This document shows, in pieces, positions 1 through 7,254 of a stretch of 57,580 nucleotides of DNA (positions are counted from its first letter, which is position 1; the number at the start of each line of letters is the position of its first letter). The notes under the pieces were generated by a model. That model saw only the letters and a list, made by a program, of their open reading frames with translations, was not told where the DNA came from and searched no databases. Source of the DNA: a bacterium (lineage in GTDB: Bacteria; SAR324; XYD2-FULL-50-16); NCBI GenBank assembly GCA_018829445.1, contig JAHJTV010000058.1:1-57580 (forward strand), in the 5' to 3' direction. The position numbers and the translations under genes were made by a program.

Positions 1-90
1 CAAGTAACATACATATAATACACAATATATTCTTGAATAGGCAACACAAATATCAACTCTATAATAAGCTGTATTTATTGCATAATATCA

Positions 91-216
91 GCTAACAAAT
101 TGCTAAAGACCGACCGCCATCGCGCCCTTGCAGAATCAAAGTTGATTGATCTTGGCAAGTAACATCTATACGTAAAAACCGTACAGGCGGCGGCTTAGCA
201 TGGCATTCTGTTTTCA
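91..216 (+). repeat. attC-like integron recombination site 0 (degenerate)
   Basis: The 5' part starts GCTAACAAAT and continues to ACCGACCGCC (109-118). The 3' part has GGCGGCGG (186-193), which pairs with CCG-A-CCGCC (110-118), leaving A113 extrahelical. CTTAGCA (194-200) can extend the stem to TGCTAA (101-106). This is the layout of an attC bottom-strand hairpin: an R''-like AAC box, an L'' arm with an extra base, a variable middle and an L' arm. The R' box is poor (GTTTTCA near 210). It resembles the two repeats near 1 kb and 1.8 kb and would close a cassette lying to the left of the window. Confidence 0.45.
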
Positions 217-253
217 ACTACCTTCCATTCTTAAACTCCTCAAAGAAATAATG

Positions 254-296
254 TTGACACGACTCTTGTGGCGTATTAAACTATCCAATGAATACG
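254..296 (+). promoter_or_regulatory. promoter and possible operator of the first toxin-antitoxin pair
   Basis: TTGACA at 254-259 and TAAACT at 277-282 are separated by 17 bases. The arms CGTATT (272-277) and AATACG (291-296) form an inverted repeat over the -10 region, where an autoregulating RHH antitoxin would bind. A private promoter is common for toxin-antitoxin cassettes. Binding is inferred. Confidence 0.4.
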
Positions 297-330
297 TCAT
301 GCACTCAGTTTAAATCTCAGGAGTATTATT

Positions 331-570
331 ATGCAAAATAAACTAACGTTAAGACTGGAAGAAGAGTTGATCAACCAGGCTAAAGAATATGCTGCAAGCG
401 AGGGGAAATCTGTTTCAAAAATAGTTGCGGATTATTTTTCACTTTTAGTGCAACAAAGTAAAAAAACTGATTCTAAATTACCTCCCATTACCCAATCGTT
501 AGTTGGGATATTATCATCTCCAGTGGATGAGTCTGATTATCGGGATTATTTGGAGGAGAAATATTTGTGA
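331..570 (+). CDS. VapB-type antitoxin (ribbon-helix-helix-like)
   Basis: A 79-residue protein with an N-terminal LTLRLEEELINQAKEYA strand-helix and a SVSKIVADYF helix, the usual pattern of a ribbon-helix-helix (MetJ/Arc-like) DNA-binding domain of VapB-like antitoxins. The acidic tail (about residues 50-79, with DESDYRDYLEEKYL) is the part expected to bind and neutralise the toxin. AGGAG stands just before the ATG. The stop overlaps the GTG start of the PIN toxin that follows, so the two are translationally coupled. The pair probably represses its own promoter at 254-296. The family call rests on pattern and context. Confidence 0.8.
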   Translation: MQNKLTLRLEEELINQAKEYAASEGKSVSKIVADYFSLLVQQSKKTDSKLPPITQSLVGILSSPVDESDYRDYLEEKYL

Positions 571-1001
571 AAATTCTTTTTGATACCAACATCATTCTGG
601 ATGTGTTTTTGGCTCGTCAGCCGTTTTTAGGAAATGCAGCGAAACTCTTTGCCAAAGTTGAACAAAGAAAGCTAGTTGGAGTATTAGGAGCAACAACAAT
701 TACTACACTCTACTATCTAATTTCCAAACAACTTGGAAAGAAGGAAACTAAACAAGTAATTGCTAAATTATTAAACTTGTTTGAAATTGGATCAGTTGAT
801 CATTTGGTGTTAAAAACTAGCCTATCCTTGGATTTCCCTGATTATGAAGATACTGTACTCTATCAAGTTGCACTTCACAACCAAACTCAAGGTATAGTAA
901 CAAGAGACCGACAGGGGTTTAAGAAAGGAACACTCCCTGTTTATTCTCCCGCAGAGTTGTTGAATAGCCTTAATTTATTTGAGAATAAGGGAAAAAGATA
1001 A
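567..1001 (+). CDS. PIN-domain toxin, VapC-like ribonuclease
   Basis: A 144-residue PIN domain. The first acidic residue lies in ILFDTNIILDVFL (residues 3-15), and later acidic positions fall in DFPDYEDTVLYQVA and GIVTRDRQGF, the usual Mg-binding clusters of PIN nucleases (PIN_3-like). It probably cleaves RNA when freed from the antitoxin. It starts with GTG at 567, overlapping the antitoxin stop, with GGAGGAG at 552-558 as ribosome site. An attC-like repeat follows directly, so the pair looks like one mobile cassette. The target RNA cannot be told from sequence. Confidence 0.85.
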   Translation: MKILFDTNIILDVFLARQPFLGNAAKLFAKVEQRKLVGVLGATTITTLYYLISKQLGKKETKQVIAKLLNLFEIGSVDHLVLKTSLSLDFPDYEDTVLYQVALHNQTQGIVTRDRQGFKKGTLPVYSPAELLNSLNLFENKGKR

Positions 1002-1120
1002 ACAGAACAAATGTATGAACCTGACTGCATACCGCCGCTGCTGACCTTAAGTTGTGTGATTTTGGCAGGTTCACCTTGGATTAAAATTTGGTGTGGCAGC
1101 AGGTTATACTAGAGTTCTGG
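1002..1120 (+). repeat. attC-like integron recombination site 1
   Basis: R''-like CAGAAC (1003-1008) pairs exactly with GTTCTG (1114-1119). L'' AACCTGACTGC (1018-1028) pairs with GCAGCAGGTT (1096-1105), leaving A1024 extrahelical. Eight bases separate L' from R', the same spacing I recall for Vibrio-type attC repeats. The first 31 bases (1006-1036) match the repeat at 1834-1864 at 27 of 31 positions. The GTTRRRY consensus is not strictly met (GTTCTGG). The site separates two toxin-antitoxin cassettes. Confidence 0.6.
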
Positions 1121-1166
1121 TTATTTCAATCTTGACGTTTAATCTGGTATCGAATACAATACCATT

Positions 1167-1595
1167 ATGAAAAAATACAAAATTGTCATCGATACAAATG
1201 TCCTTCTATCGGCTTTGCGTTCATCAAAAGGAGCATCATTCAAACTGCTGTCAATCATAGACAAAGGTTTATTTGAGTTTTCACTTTCAGTACCCTTGTT
1301 CATTGAATACGAAGCAGTTGCGAAACGTAGCCCTAAACTAATCGGTCTCACAGTATCAGTTATCGATGATATTTTGGACTACTTGGCTGAGATTGGGAAC
1401 AAAAGAGAGATCTATTTTCTCTGGAGACCATATTTAAAAGATCCCAAAGATGATTTGGTGTTAGAGGTCGCTGTTGAGTCAGAAAGTGATTTTATCATTA
1501 CATACAACAAGAAAGACTTCAGAAATGTAGACAAATTTGGGTTGAAATCTTTAACACCTCAAGAATTTCTTAAACTAATAAAGGTTATAAAATGA
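1167..1595 (+). CDS. PIN-domain toxin (COG1569-like)
   Basis: A 142-residue PIN nuclease with YKIVIDTNVLLSALRSSKGAS at the N-terminus (catalytic Asp near residue 9), LFIEYEAVAKR in the middle (Glu near 50) and PKDDLVLEVAVESESDFIITYNKKDF near the C-terminus, as in the PIN_3 group of putative toxins. It is predicted to cleave RNA. Here the toxin comes first and the small RHH protein second, the reverse of the preceding pair. The antitoxin start overlaps the toxin stop (ATGA at 1592), which fits coupled translation. The pair lies between two attC-like sites. Confidence 0.8.
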   Translation: MKKYKIVIDTNVLLSALRSSKGASFKLLSIIDKGLFEFSLSVPLFIEYEAVAKRSPKLIGLTVSVIDDILDYLAEIGNKREIYFLWRPYLKDPKDDLVLEVAVESESDFIITYNKKDFRNVDKFGLKSLTPQEFLKLIKVIK

Positions 1596-1828
1596 GTACA
1601 CTAAGCCTAAGAATCCCAGATTCACTGCATGATCAAATTAAAAAACTTGCAAAACAGGATGGTATCTCCATCAATCAATTCATATCTTCAGCAGCGGCCG
1701 AAAAAATGTCAGCATTGATGACCGTTGAGTATTTGGAGAAACGTGCAAAGCAATCAAGCAAAGCGAAATTCAGAAAAGCCCTTTCTAAGATTAAAGACAT
1801 TGAACCTGAAGAATTCGATAGATTGTAA
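1592..1828 (+). CDS. HicB/RHH-type antitoxin
   Basis: A 78-residue protein. MSTLSLRIPDSLHDQIKKLAKQDGISINQFISSAAAEKMSAL is a typical ribbon-helix-helix pattern (beta strand, helix, turn, helix) of HicB C-terminal or CopG-like antitoxins. The C-terminal part is charged (KFRKALSKIKDIEPEEFDRL) and may wrap the partner toxin. It overlaps the PIN gene by four bases (ATGA), so the two are translated together. Predicted role: neutralise the PIN nuclease and repress the pair. Confidence 0.8.
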   Translation: MSTLSLRIPDSLHDQIKKLAKQDGISINQFISSAAAEKMSALMTVEYLEKRAKQSSKAKFRKALSKIKDIEPEEFDRL

Positions 1829-1830
1829 AA

Positions 1831-1951
1831 GATAACAAATTTATAAACCGGACTGCATATCGCCCTCGGTGGGTTGTTTTCCCTGAGATCCGTGGCAAAG
1901 AGCATCGTTAAACCACCATCAATGCAGCAGCCGGTTATAATGGTGTTTTTA
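1831..1951 (+). repeat. attC-like integron recombination site 2
   Basis: The R''-like box GATAAC (1831-1836) is followed by L'' AACCGGACTGC (1846-1856). L' GCAGCCGGTT (1927-1936) pairs with it completely except extrahelical A1852. Eight bases then lead to GTT (1945-1947), though R' is weak. The 5' half matches site 1 at 27 of 31 bases, including the GACTGC core that also resembles Vibrio attC repeats as I remember them. It closes the second toxin-antitoxin cassette. Confidence 0.6.
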
Positions 1952-1965
1952 AAGGTATCATATAG

Positions 1966-2481
1966 ATGACAAAACAAACGGTGAAAACAACAGGTCTTGT
2001 TTCCAATATAGATATGGGCAATCGTGTATACACGATTCGAAATCAAAGAGTAATGCTTGATAGGGACTTAGCTGTTCTTTTCGATACAGAAGCTCGGAAA
2101 ATAAATCAGCAATATAAGCGTAATCTCCCGCGATTTGGTGAAGAATATGCGTTTCAGCTGGATCAACAAGAATTTGGCAGTTTCTGAGAACATTTGAAAT
2201 CACAAAATGTGATTTCAAGAAATTGGGGTGGCCTAAGATATCCACCAACCGCTTTCACAGAAAAAGGAATATACATGCTCGCAACTGTTTTACGTTCCAA
2301 TGTAGCTCATCAAGTTGCAAAGCATATAGTTGACACGTTCACAGAAACGAAGAAAATTTTATTAGAAAACGAACAGTTAAAAAGGCGTATCGAACAACTT
2401 GAAAAACAAGCTGCTCAAAAGAATGAAGTAATTAGATCACTTCAGTTGATATCAATTGAATTACACAAAACGAAATCTTGA
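1966..2481 (+). pseudogene. ORF6N-domain protein split by an in-frame TGA
   Basis: Two pieces lie in the same frame: 1966-2187 (VYTIRNQRVMLDRDLAVLF ... RFGEEYAFQLDQQEFGSF) and the continuation to 2481 (LKSQNVISRNWGG, YPPTAFTEKGIYMLATVL, then a C-terminal coiled coil ETKKILLENEQLKRRIEQLEK). Together they form a complete ORF6N domain, a DNA-binding domain shared by phages and bacterial accessory regions. The only break is TGA at 2185-2187, probably from TGG, since the reading is otherwise continuous. It may be recently inactivated, read through, or a sequencing error. It follows an attC-like site and could be the last cassette in view. Confidence 0.75.
2194..2218 (+). repeat. palindrome inside the ORF6N gene
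   Basis: Arms TTGAAATCAC (2194-2203) and GTGATTTCAA (2209-2218) are perfect 10-base complements around AAAAT. The sequence encodes the conserved LKSQNVIS stretch of the domain. A similar core, GATCACAA/TTGTGATC, recurs just past the end of the gene. Confidence 0.7.
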
Positions 2482-2506
2482 GATCACAAATTGTGATCTT
2501 AAGATT
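2474..2506 (+). repeat. palindrome over the ORF6N stop codon
   Basis: AATCTTGAGATCACAA (2474-2489) and TTGTGATCTTAAGATT (2491-2506) match at 15 of 16 positions around one central base. It overlaps the stop codon (2479-2481). No T-tract follows, so it is not an ordinary intrinsic terminator. It shares the TCACAA/TTGTGA core with the internal palindrome at 2194-2218. Confidence 0.65.
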
Positions 2507-2523
2507 GGGTGAGGATATTAACC

Positions 2524-2619
2524 ATGTATCAAAACCGTGTTGTAGCATTTATTGATATTTTAGGTTTCGCAAACCTGCTGGAACAGACAGTGACAGATGT
2601 ACCGAACCTTTATGTCTGA
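2524..2619 (+). pseudogene. N-terminal fragment of a cyclase-like hypothetical protein
   Basis: ATG at 2524 reads MYQNRVVAFIDILGF and stops after 31 residues. VAFIDILGF is the opening of a family of uncharacterised proteins with a nucleotide-cyclase-like fold. The rest is missing: the sequence passes into an M24 peptidase fragment in another frame at about 2597. This is a deletion junction, not a working gene. Confidence 0.55.
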
Positions 2620-3031
2620 TCTTTCGCATAATTTTATTCTTGGAAAACCAAGCAAGGAGCAACAGAAACTGGCTGATGCATATCTCAGCGCAGCAGAAAC
2701 GTTGGTGAAAAATCTTAAGGCAGGCAATACTATCGGAGAAGTCTGGCATTCGGTAAACGACACCCTTACTGCAATTGGTTATATTCAATATACGGTTCCT
2801 TTTTTCGGACATGGGCTGGGTGTACTAGGTCACGAATGGTATCCACCTATCGGTAACAGTGAAGAATTTACCGGAATTCTCCTTGAGGAAAATGTTATTG
2901 AAGTCGCGTTTTTATCTATCACAATCCCGGGAGTTGGAGGTATGCGTCTGGAATGTCCTATTAAAGTCACTTCAAACGGAGGGGAGATGTTAACCAGCAC
3001 TCCACTGGCAGTTACAATAATTGATATTTGA
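2597..3031 (+). pseudogene. C-terminal fragment of an M24 (Xaa-Pro/creatinase-type) peptidase
   Basis: 144 residues corresponding to the C-terminal half of the pita-bread domain: FGHGLGVLGHEWYPPI (metal-binding His region), LEENVIEVAF and GVGGMRLECPIKVTSNGGEMLTS, which includes the region of the last metal-binding Glu. A full enzyme needs about 350-400 residues and an earlier Asp pair, both absent. An in-frame stop lies directly upstream (2591-2593), at the junction with the cyclase-like fragment. Expression of a functional peptidase is unlikely. Confidence 0.7.
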
Positions 3032-3170
3032 AAGTGACTCTTGAGTATTGTCTATGAAATTGTTCGATAACAACAATATTTTATCGTCAGTTGATTATTT
3101 TAAATTTCAACCATCCGGTAAAACCTGATCACAATCTTTTTTTGTTGTGATTTGTCAGTATTATCATGTT

Positions 3171-3432
3171 TTAACCGGTAAGTTGAACGGGCCGATGTTG
3201 AGAATTGGCTAAATACTCAATATATTCCAGAGCATTAAGGGTTTGGGGAAGATAAGTACAAAGGGGAAAAGAATCATCCATAAACGCCCCGGTTTCTGGA
3301 TTTTGAAGATTCAGGTGAAACTCCAGTTTGAAATCGAATATGATGGCGGATAAACAGGAGTTGGGGTGTTTCAGAACTCTTTGCAGCGCTCTAAAAAATC
3401 TTGGATCATCTGTTTTTAGGCACCGATCGAAA
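3171..3432 (-). pseudogene. open coding-like frame without a clear start, behind the Lrp-type gene
   Basis: On the minus strand a frame stays open for about 85 codons to TAA at 3171-3173, with protein-like composition (FFRALQRVLKHPN, SAIIFDFKLEFHLNLQ, GAFMDDSFPLCTYLP, TLNALEYIEYLA). It overlaps the last codons of the RAM-domain gene in a different frame and has no ATG near its beginning. It may be a remnant, the second half of a frameshifted longer gene, or a short gene using a rare start. I recognise no family. The rest of 3032-3415 holds only weak short hairpins (for example ATCACAA 3128-3134 with TTGTGAT 3145-3151). Confidence 0.3.
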
Positions 3433-3691
3433 ACATGGCTTCCAGGTCGTGTTTGGAGACAGCCCTGAAAGCCAGGAAGGTTTCTGTTTTTATGATAGAA
3501 TCCACCTTAATGAGTTGATTGGTCACCAGATTTGCAAGTTCATCGTTGGACTTAACCCGTGCTATTGCAATCAGGTCATATTTGCCGCTAACGGAATATA
3601 CTTCTGAAATGCCGTCAAAGCCTGCCAGTTCTTGTGCGACATCGTTGATTCTGGTTCTTTCAGCATTAATCAGGATGATTGAAGTTACCAT
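3416..3691 (-). CDS. stand-alone Lrp/AsnC ligand-binding (RAM) domain protein
   Basis: 91 residues: MVTSIILINAERTRINDVAQELAGFDGISEVYSVSGKYDLIAIARVKSNDELANLV and so on is the alpha-beta sandwich of the Lrp/AsnC C-terminal domain (RAM), which binds amino acids and drives oligomerisation. There is no helix-turn-helix, so it is not a repressor by itself; such short forms may act as ligand sensors or mixed-oligomer partners. GAGG lies 7 bases before the ATG. Its target is unknown. The stop at 3416 is overlapped by the coding-like frame at 3171-3432. Confidence 0.85.
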   Translation of the reverse strand: MVTSIILINAERTRINDVAQELAGFDGISEVYSVSGKYDLIAIARVKSNDELANLVTNQLIKVDSIIKTETFLAFRAVSKHDLEAMFSIGA

Positions 3692-3838
3692 TTTAATCCT
3701 CTTTTTTATATTTTAACGGGATCGGTAAATCTGCCTATTCCCTTATACACAAACCACAATCCCTTTATTTTTATTTTAATTCATACACTCAAATCATATG
3801 CTCATAACATTGTTCTTATTGTTATCCAATATCGACAA

Positions 3839-6205
3839 TCATCCATTTTTGACAAGGAGCTTATGAAGTACCGCTGCCAGTTCCTTGAAATTAACCGGTT
3901 TCAATAGGAATCCATCCATACCGGCCTCTTGGCAAAGCGCTTCATCTCCTTTCATACCTTTAGCTGTTAGAGCAATAATAGGAATAGGGCTTGTTGTCCG
4001 GTCTTTGGATTCCTTCTCTCTTATACGACGTGTGGTTTCAAACCCATCCATTTCTGGCATTAAACAATCCATCAGGATGATGGCATAATCATTTTCCTCA
4101 AGTTTTTTGAGAGCTTGTTTACCATTGGTGGTTATATCAGCTTTGTAACCGAGCTTGTTTAACATACCGGAAATTACCAGCTGGCTGACCAGATCATCTT
4201 CGACAACCAGGAATCGGTTATCGGCTGAATAGTCTACAAGAGTTGCTGTTTTATACTCTTTGTCTGAAACCGGACCGGGAGTATCGGTACGATTCTCCTC
4301 TGTTCGAAATGCCAACTCAAACCAGAAGGTACTCCCCACATTCACTTCGCTTGTCACCCCGATTTCTCCGCCCATCAGTTCGACAATATTCTTCGCAATT
4401 GTCAGGCCTAATCCGGTTCCACTGTATTTTCTTGTTGTGGAGCTGTCCTCTTGAGCGAATGATTCAAAAACATGGGAAACATTCTCCGGAGAAATTCCAA
4501 TCCCGGTATCCGAAATCTCAAATCTTAGATCAATCTTTCCTTCTTTTATCGAAATCCTGCTAATTGAGAGGCTTACCCTCCCCAACTCTGTAAATTTTAA
4601 AGCATTGCCGATAATATTTGTAAGTACCTGTCCCAAGCGATAGGGATCTCCGTACAATGTAACGGGTATGGATTCCTCGATGTGGTAATTGAGATCAATT
4701 CCTTTGATGTCTGATGATCCTGAAAAAAGATGAATAATATCTTCGATTGTTTGTTTCAGATTGAATGCTGTTGAATCAAAGGAAAGTTTTCCGGCTTCTA
4801 TTTTAGAAATATCAAGGATATCGCTCAAAACTTTTAACAAGGCGGAACCCGAACTCAGTATAAACCGGAGATAGTTTTGCTGTTCTTTGGTTAACTTGGT
4901 ATTTTCCAGAAGTTGGGCCATTCCCAGAACACCATTCATTGGTGTTCGCAGCTCATGGCTCATTGTTGCGAGGAAGTTACTTTTTGCTACATTTGCCTGC
5001 TCTGCAGCTTCCTTTGCCAGGATAAGTTCTCTTTTTACCCGTTGACTCTCCGATATATCCAGACCAATACACCCGATCAAAGGGGGATTGCCGATTTGAT
5101 CAATACGAAATTTGTATAGTCTGTAGATATTCTCTTCCCCGTTTTTTTCCTTTATTGTTCTTGTGTTAACGTAGTGGCCTTTGGATAGAGCAATGGCATC
5201 ATCATCCTCCATTTTATTGCCCAGATCATCGGGAAATATTTCCGTGGATTTTTTCCCTTCCAGTTGACTGTCACCAACCATATTACTCATGTACTTGTTG
5301 AAATAAACTATTCGGTGATTAGAATCTTTAATAAAGACAATTGCACGCAAATTTTCCATAAAAAGTGAGAAGCGCTGTTCGCTGATTCTAAGTCTTTCTT
5401 CGGTTCTGCTCCGTTCACTGATCTCCTTTTTTAACTCTTCATTCATCATACTGAGCTCGGCGGTTCTCTCCCTAACCCTTAAATCGAGTTCATCATGTGA
5501 TGAAACCAACTCATCCTCTATTCTTCTTCTCTCCTCCATCTCCTCTTCGAGCAGACTATTTGTCTCCATTAATCGATCATTGATAAGGTCCACTTCATCC
5601 TTTGATTCAGCCAGCTTTTGTTTCTCCTTAACCAGCTTTTTTTGTTCGGATTGCAGTTGTTCCTGGAATTGTGATCTTGTCAGTTCAAAGACGTAAGTTA
5701 TAACAGTGATCAAAGTTAATGTACCTATAAACCTGACTTTAAAAGAGAGAGAATAAGTATAGATATAAGTAATATCTTGAGGTAGTACAAATAATATCAA
5801 GCAGGTTATGTAGAGGCTCACCACCCAGATTAATCCTTCTCTTTTCCCAAGCACGAAAAAAGCATAAACAGGAAAGGCTAGAGCCCAGATACTGGCATCG
5901 CCGTTTGAAGCACCAGTATAAAACCAATAAAGGGATAATAGAATCAAGCCCGATACCGACATTCTAAATTGGATCAACCCGGAGGTTTGTTTTCGAATGT
6001 TAACAAGTCCTCCAATGAGAACAAGGCTAAACAGTACATCAATGATCCCCCATGTCAGATTTCCATAAGAAATATGGAACACCCCAAAGATGAATAGCGT
6101 AAGAGAAATAACTAAGTTAATAGGAAAAAACAGCTGTCTCCGCCGATTTTCCTCAAAACCTAGTGGTATTGAATGAGAACTATAAAAAAGGGATAGGCTG
6201 GGCAT
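3839..6205 (-). CDS. membrane hybrid histidine kinase (TM-PAS-HisKA-HATPase-REC)
   Basis: 788 residues. About 1-185 are hydrophobic segments (six or so helices); about 188-285 are a long coiled coil (ELDLRVRERTAELSMMNEEL); about 290-400 a PAS domain (LRAIVFIKDSNHRIVYFNKY); then HisKA with the phospho-acceptor His in FLATMSHELRTPMNGVLG (about residue 417), HATPase with NALKFTELG, DTGIGI and GTGLGLTIAK, and a receiver domain with the phospho-Asp in ILMDCLMPEMDGFE (about 712). No Hpt domain is present, so the relay needs a separate Hpt protein. The signal is unknown. It is followed by the RAM-domain gene on the same strand. Weak ribosome site. Confidence 0.93.
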   Translation of the reverse strand: MPSLSLFYSSHSIPLGFEENRRRQLFFPINLVISLTLFIFGVFHISYGNLTWGIIDVLFSLVLIGGLVNIRKQTSGLIQFRMSVSGLILLSLYWFYTGASNGDASIWALAFPVYAFFVLGKREGLIWVVSLYITCLILFVLPQDITYIYTYSLSFKVRFIGTLTLITVITYVFELTRSQFQEQLQSEQKKLVKEKQKLAESKDEVDLINDRLMETNSLLEEEMEERRRIEDELVSSHDELDLRVRERTAELSMMNEELKKEISERSRTEERLRISEQRFSLFMENLRAIVFIKDSNHRIVYFNKYMSNMVGDSQLEGKKSTEIFPDDLGNKMEDDDAIALSKGHYVNTRTIKEKNGEENIYRLYKFRIDQIGNPPLIGCIGLDISESQRVKRELILAKEAAEQANVAKSNFLATMSHELRTPMNGVLGMAQLLENTKLTKEQQNYLRFILSSGSALLKVLSDILDISKIEAGKLSFDSTAFNLKQTIEDIIHLFSGSSDIKGIDLNYHIEESIPVTLYGDPYRLGQVLTNIIGNALKFTELGRVSLSISRISIKEGKIDLRFEISDTGIGISPENVSHVFESFAQEDSSTTRKYSGTGLGLTIAKNIVELMGGEIGVTSEVNVGSTFWFELAFRTEENRTDTPGPVSDKEYKTATLVDYSADNRFLVVEDDLVSQLVISGMLNKLGYKADITTNGKQALKKLEENDYAIILMDCLMPEMDGFETTRRIREKESKDRTTSPIPIIALTAKGMKGDEALCQEAGMDGFLLKPVNFKELAAVLHKLLVKNG

Positions 6206-6609
6206 TTTGGTTTATTGTTCAAATTATTGATTATTCCGTTTATCCTGGATAGGGCTTTATTGATAAACCAATTGAAGACCCGATAAGCTAAATTTTAGCA
6301 TAACAATACACATAAAAGTAAGGTTGAAATTGTAATTTTAATGAGGGTCCTTTTAAAACACTCAACTTAGCGCTGAAATTTGAAAATACCGGACAATAAA
6401 ACTAAACAGCAAATCGGAAGTGATCATCAATATGAACAATCAAAAATATCGCCGCTGCAGTTTTCCTGATTTTGAAGTGCATGATTACCAACTGGGATTG
6501 CAAGAACATGCGGTTCAACATTTGAATTGACATTGCTGGAAAATAGGAAAAAACTTTGAGCATGATCCAAAAGCAAGATGAATCCGTGAACCAGCATATG
6601 GAGAGTGCT
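6206..6609. other. intergenic region between divergent genes
   Basis: AT-rich upstream region serving the hybrid kinase (minus) and the DsbA-family gene (plus). A 32-codon frame (6432-6530, starting MNNQKYRRCSFPDFEVHD) is open but unrecognised. No clear promoter boxes were picked out. Confidence 0.4.
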
Positions 6610-7197
6610 ATGAGTAAACAGCTTGAGTTTTTTTTCGATTATGTCAGTCCGGCGACGTTTCTTGCCTACACCCAGCTACCTGCCATCATAGAGCGAACTG
6701 GTGCCGAGCTTATCTACCGACCATTTCTGCTTGGCGGAGTTTTTAAATCATCGGGAAACAGCTCCCCCATGAGTGTTCCGGCTAAAGGCACGTGGCTGCT
6801 CAAAGATCTTACCCGTTTTTCAAAACGCTATAATGTTCCAATGAAATTCAATCCTTATTTTCCAATAAACACTATCCAGTTGATGCGCGGTGCAATTTGG
6901 GCAGGTGAACAGAACACACAGGAGCGATATTCAACAGCCATGTTTCGAGCTGTATGGCTGGAGGAGAAAAACATGAATGATCCGGCGGTTGTCTCTGAAG
7001 TTCTGAAATCAATTCAGATTGATCCTGAGGCGTTTGTGGAAGCTACAAGTCGGCAGTCGATCAAGGACAAGTTGAGGGCGAACACCGATGAAGCGGTAAG
7101 CAGGGGAGCCTTCGGCGCCCCGACCATGTTTGTGGGAGAAGAGATGTTCTTCGGTCAGGACCGGCTGGACTTCGTTGAAGAAGCTTTATTAACATAG
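6610..7197 (+). CDS. 2-hydroxychromene-2-carboxylate isomerase-like protein (DsbA family)
   Basis: 195 residues from ATG 6610, chosen because GGAGAG stands at 6600-6605 and the family begins near MSKQLEFFFDYVSPATFLAY. A longer frame opens at 6556. The fold is the thioredoxin/GST-kappa type: FFFDYVSPATFLAY (the Ser takes the catalytic place of GST-kappa/HCCA isomerases), FPINTIQLMRGAIWA, and the C-terminal GAFGAPTMFVGEEMFFGQDRLDFVEEAL, typical of HCCA isomerase. Characterised members work in naphthalene breakdown or glutathione-dependent isomerisation, but most relatives in other genomes have unknown substrates. No aromatic-degradation genes are near, so the substrate is not assigned. Confidence 0.85.
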   Translation: MSKQLEFFFDYVSPATFLAYTQLPAIIERTGAELIYRPFLLGGVFKSSGNSSPMSVPAKGTWLLKDLTRFSKRYNVPMKFNPYFPINTIQLMRGAIWAGEQNTQERYSTAMFRAVWLEEKNMNDPAVVSEVLKSIQIDPEAFVEATSRQSIKDKLRANTDEAVSRGAFGAPTMFVGEEMFFGQDRLDFVEEALLT

Positions 7198-7254
7198 AAG
7201 TCGCGTCGGAAGAATCCTTAATACAGTGAACAAAACCTGCCCCTCATGACTCGC

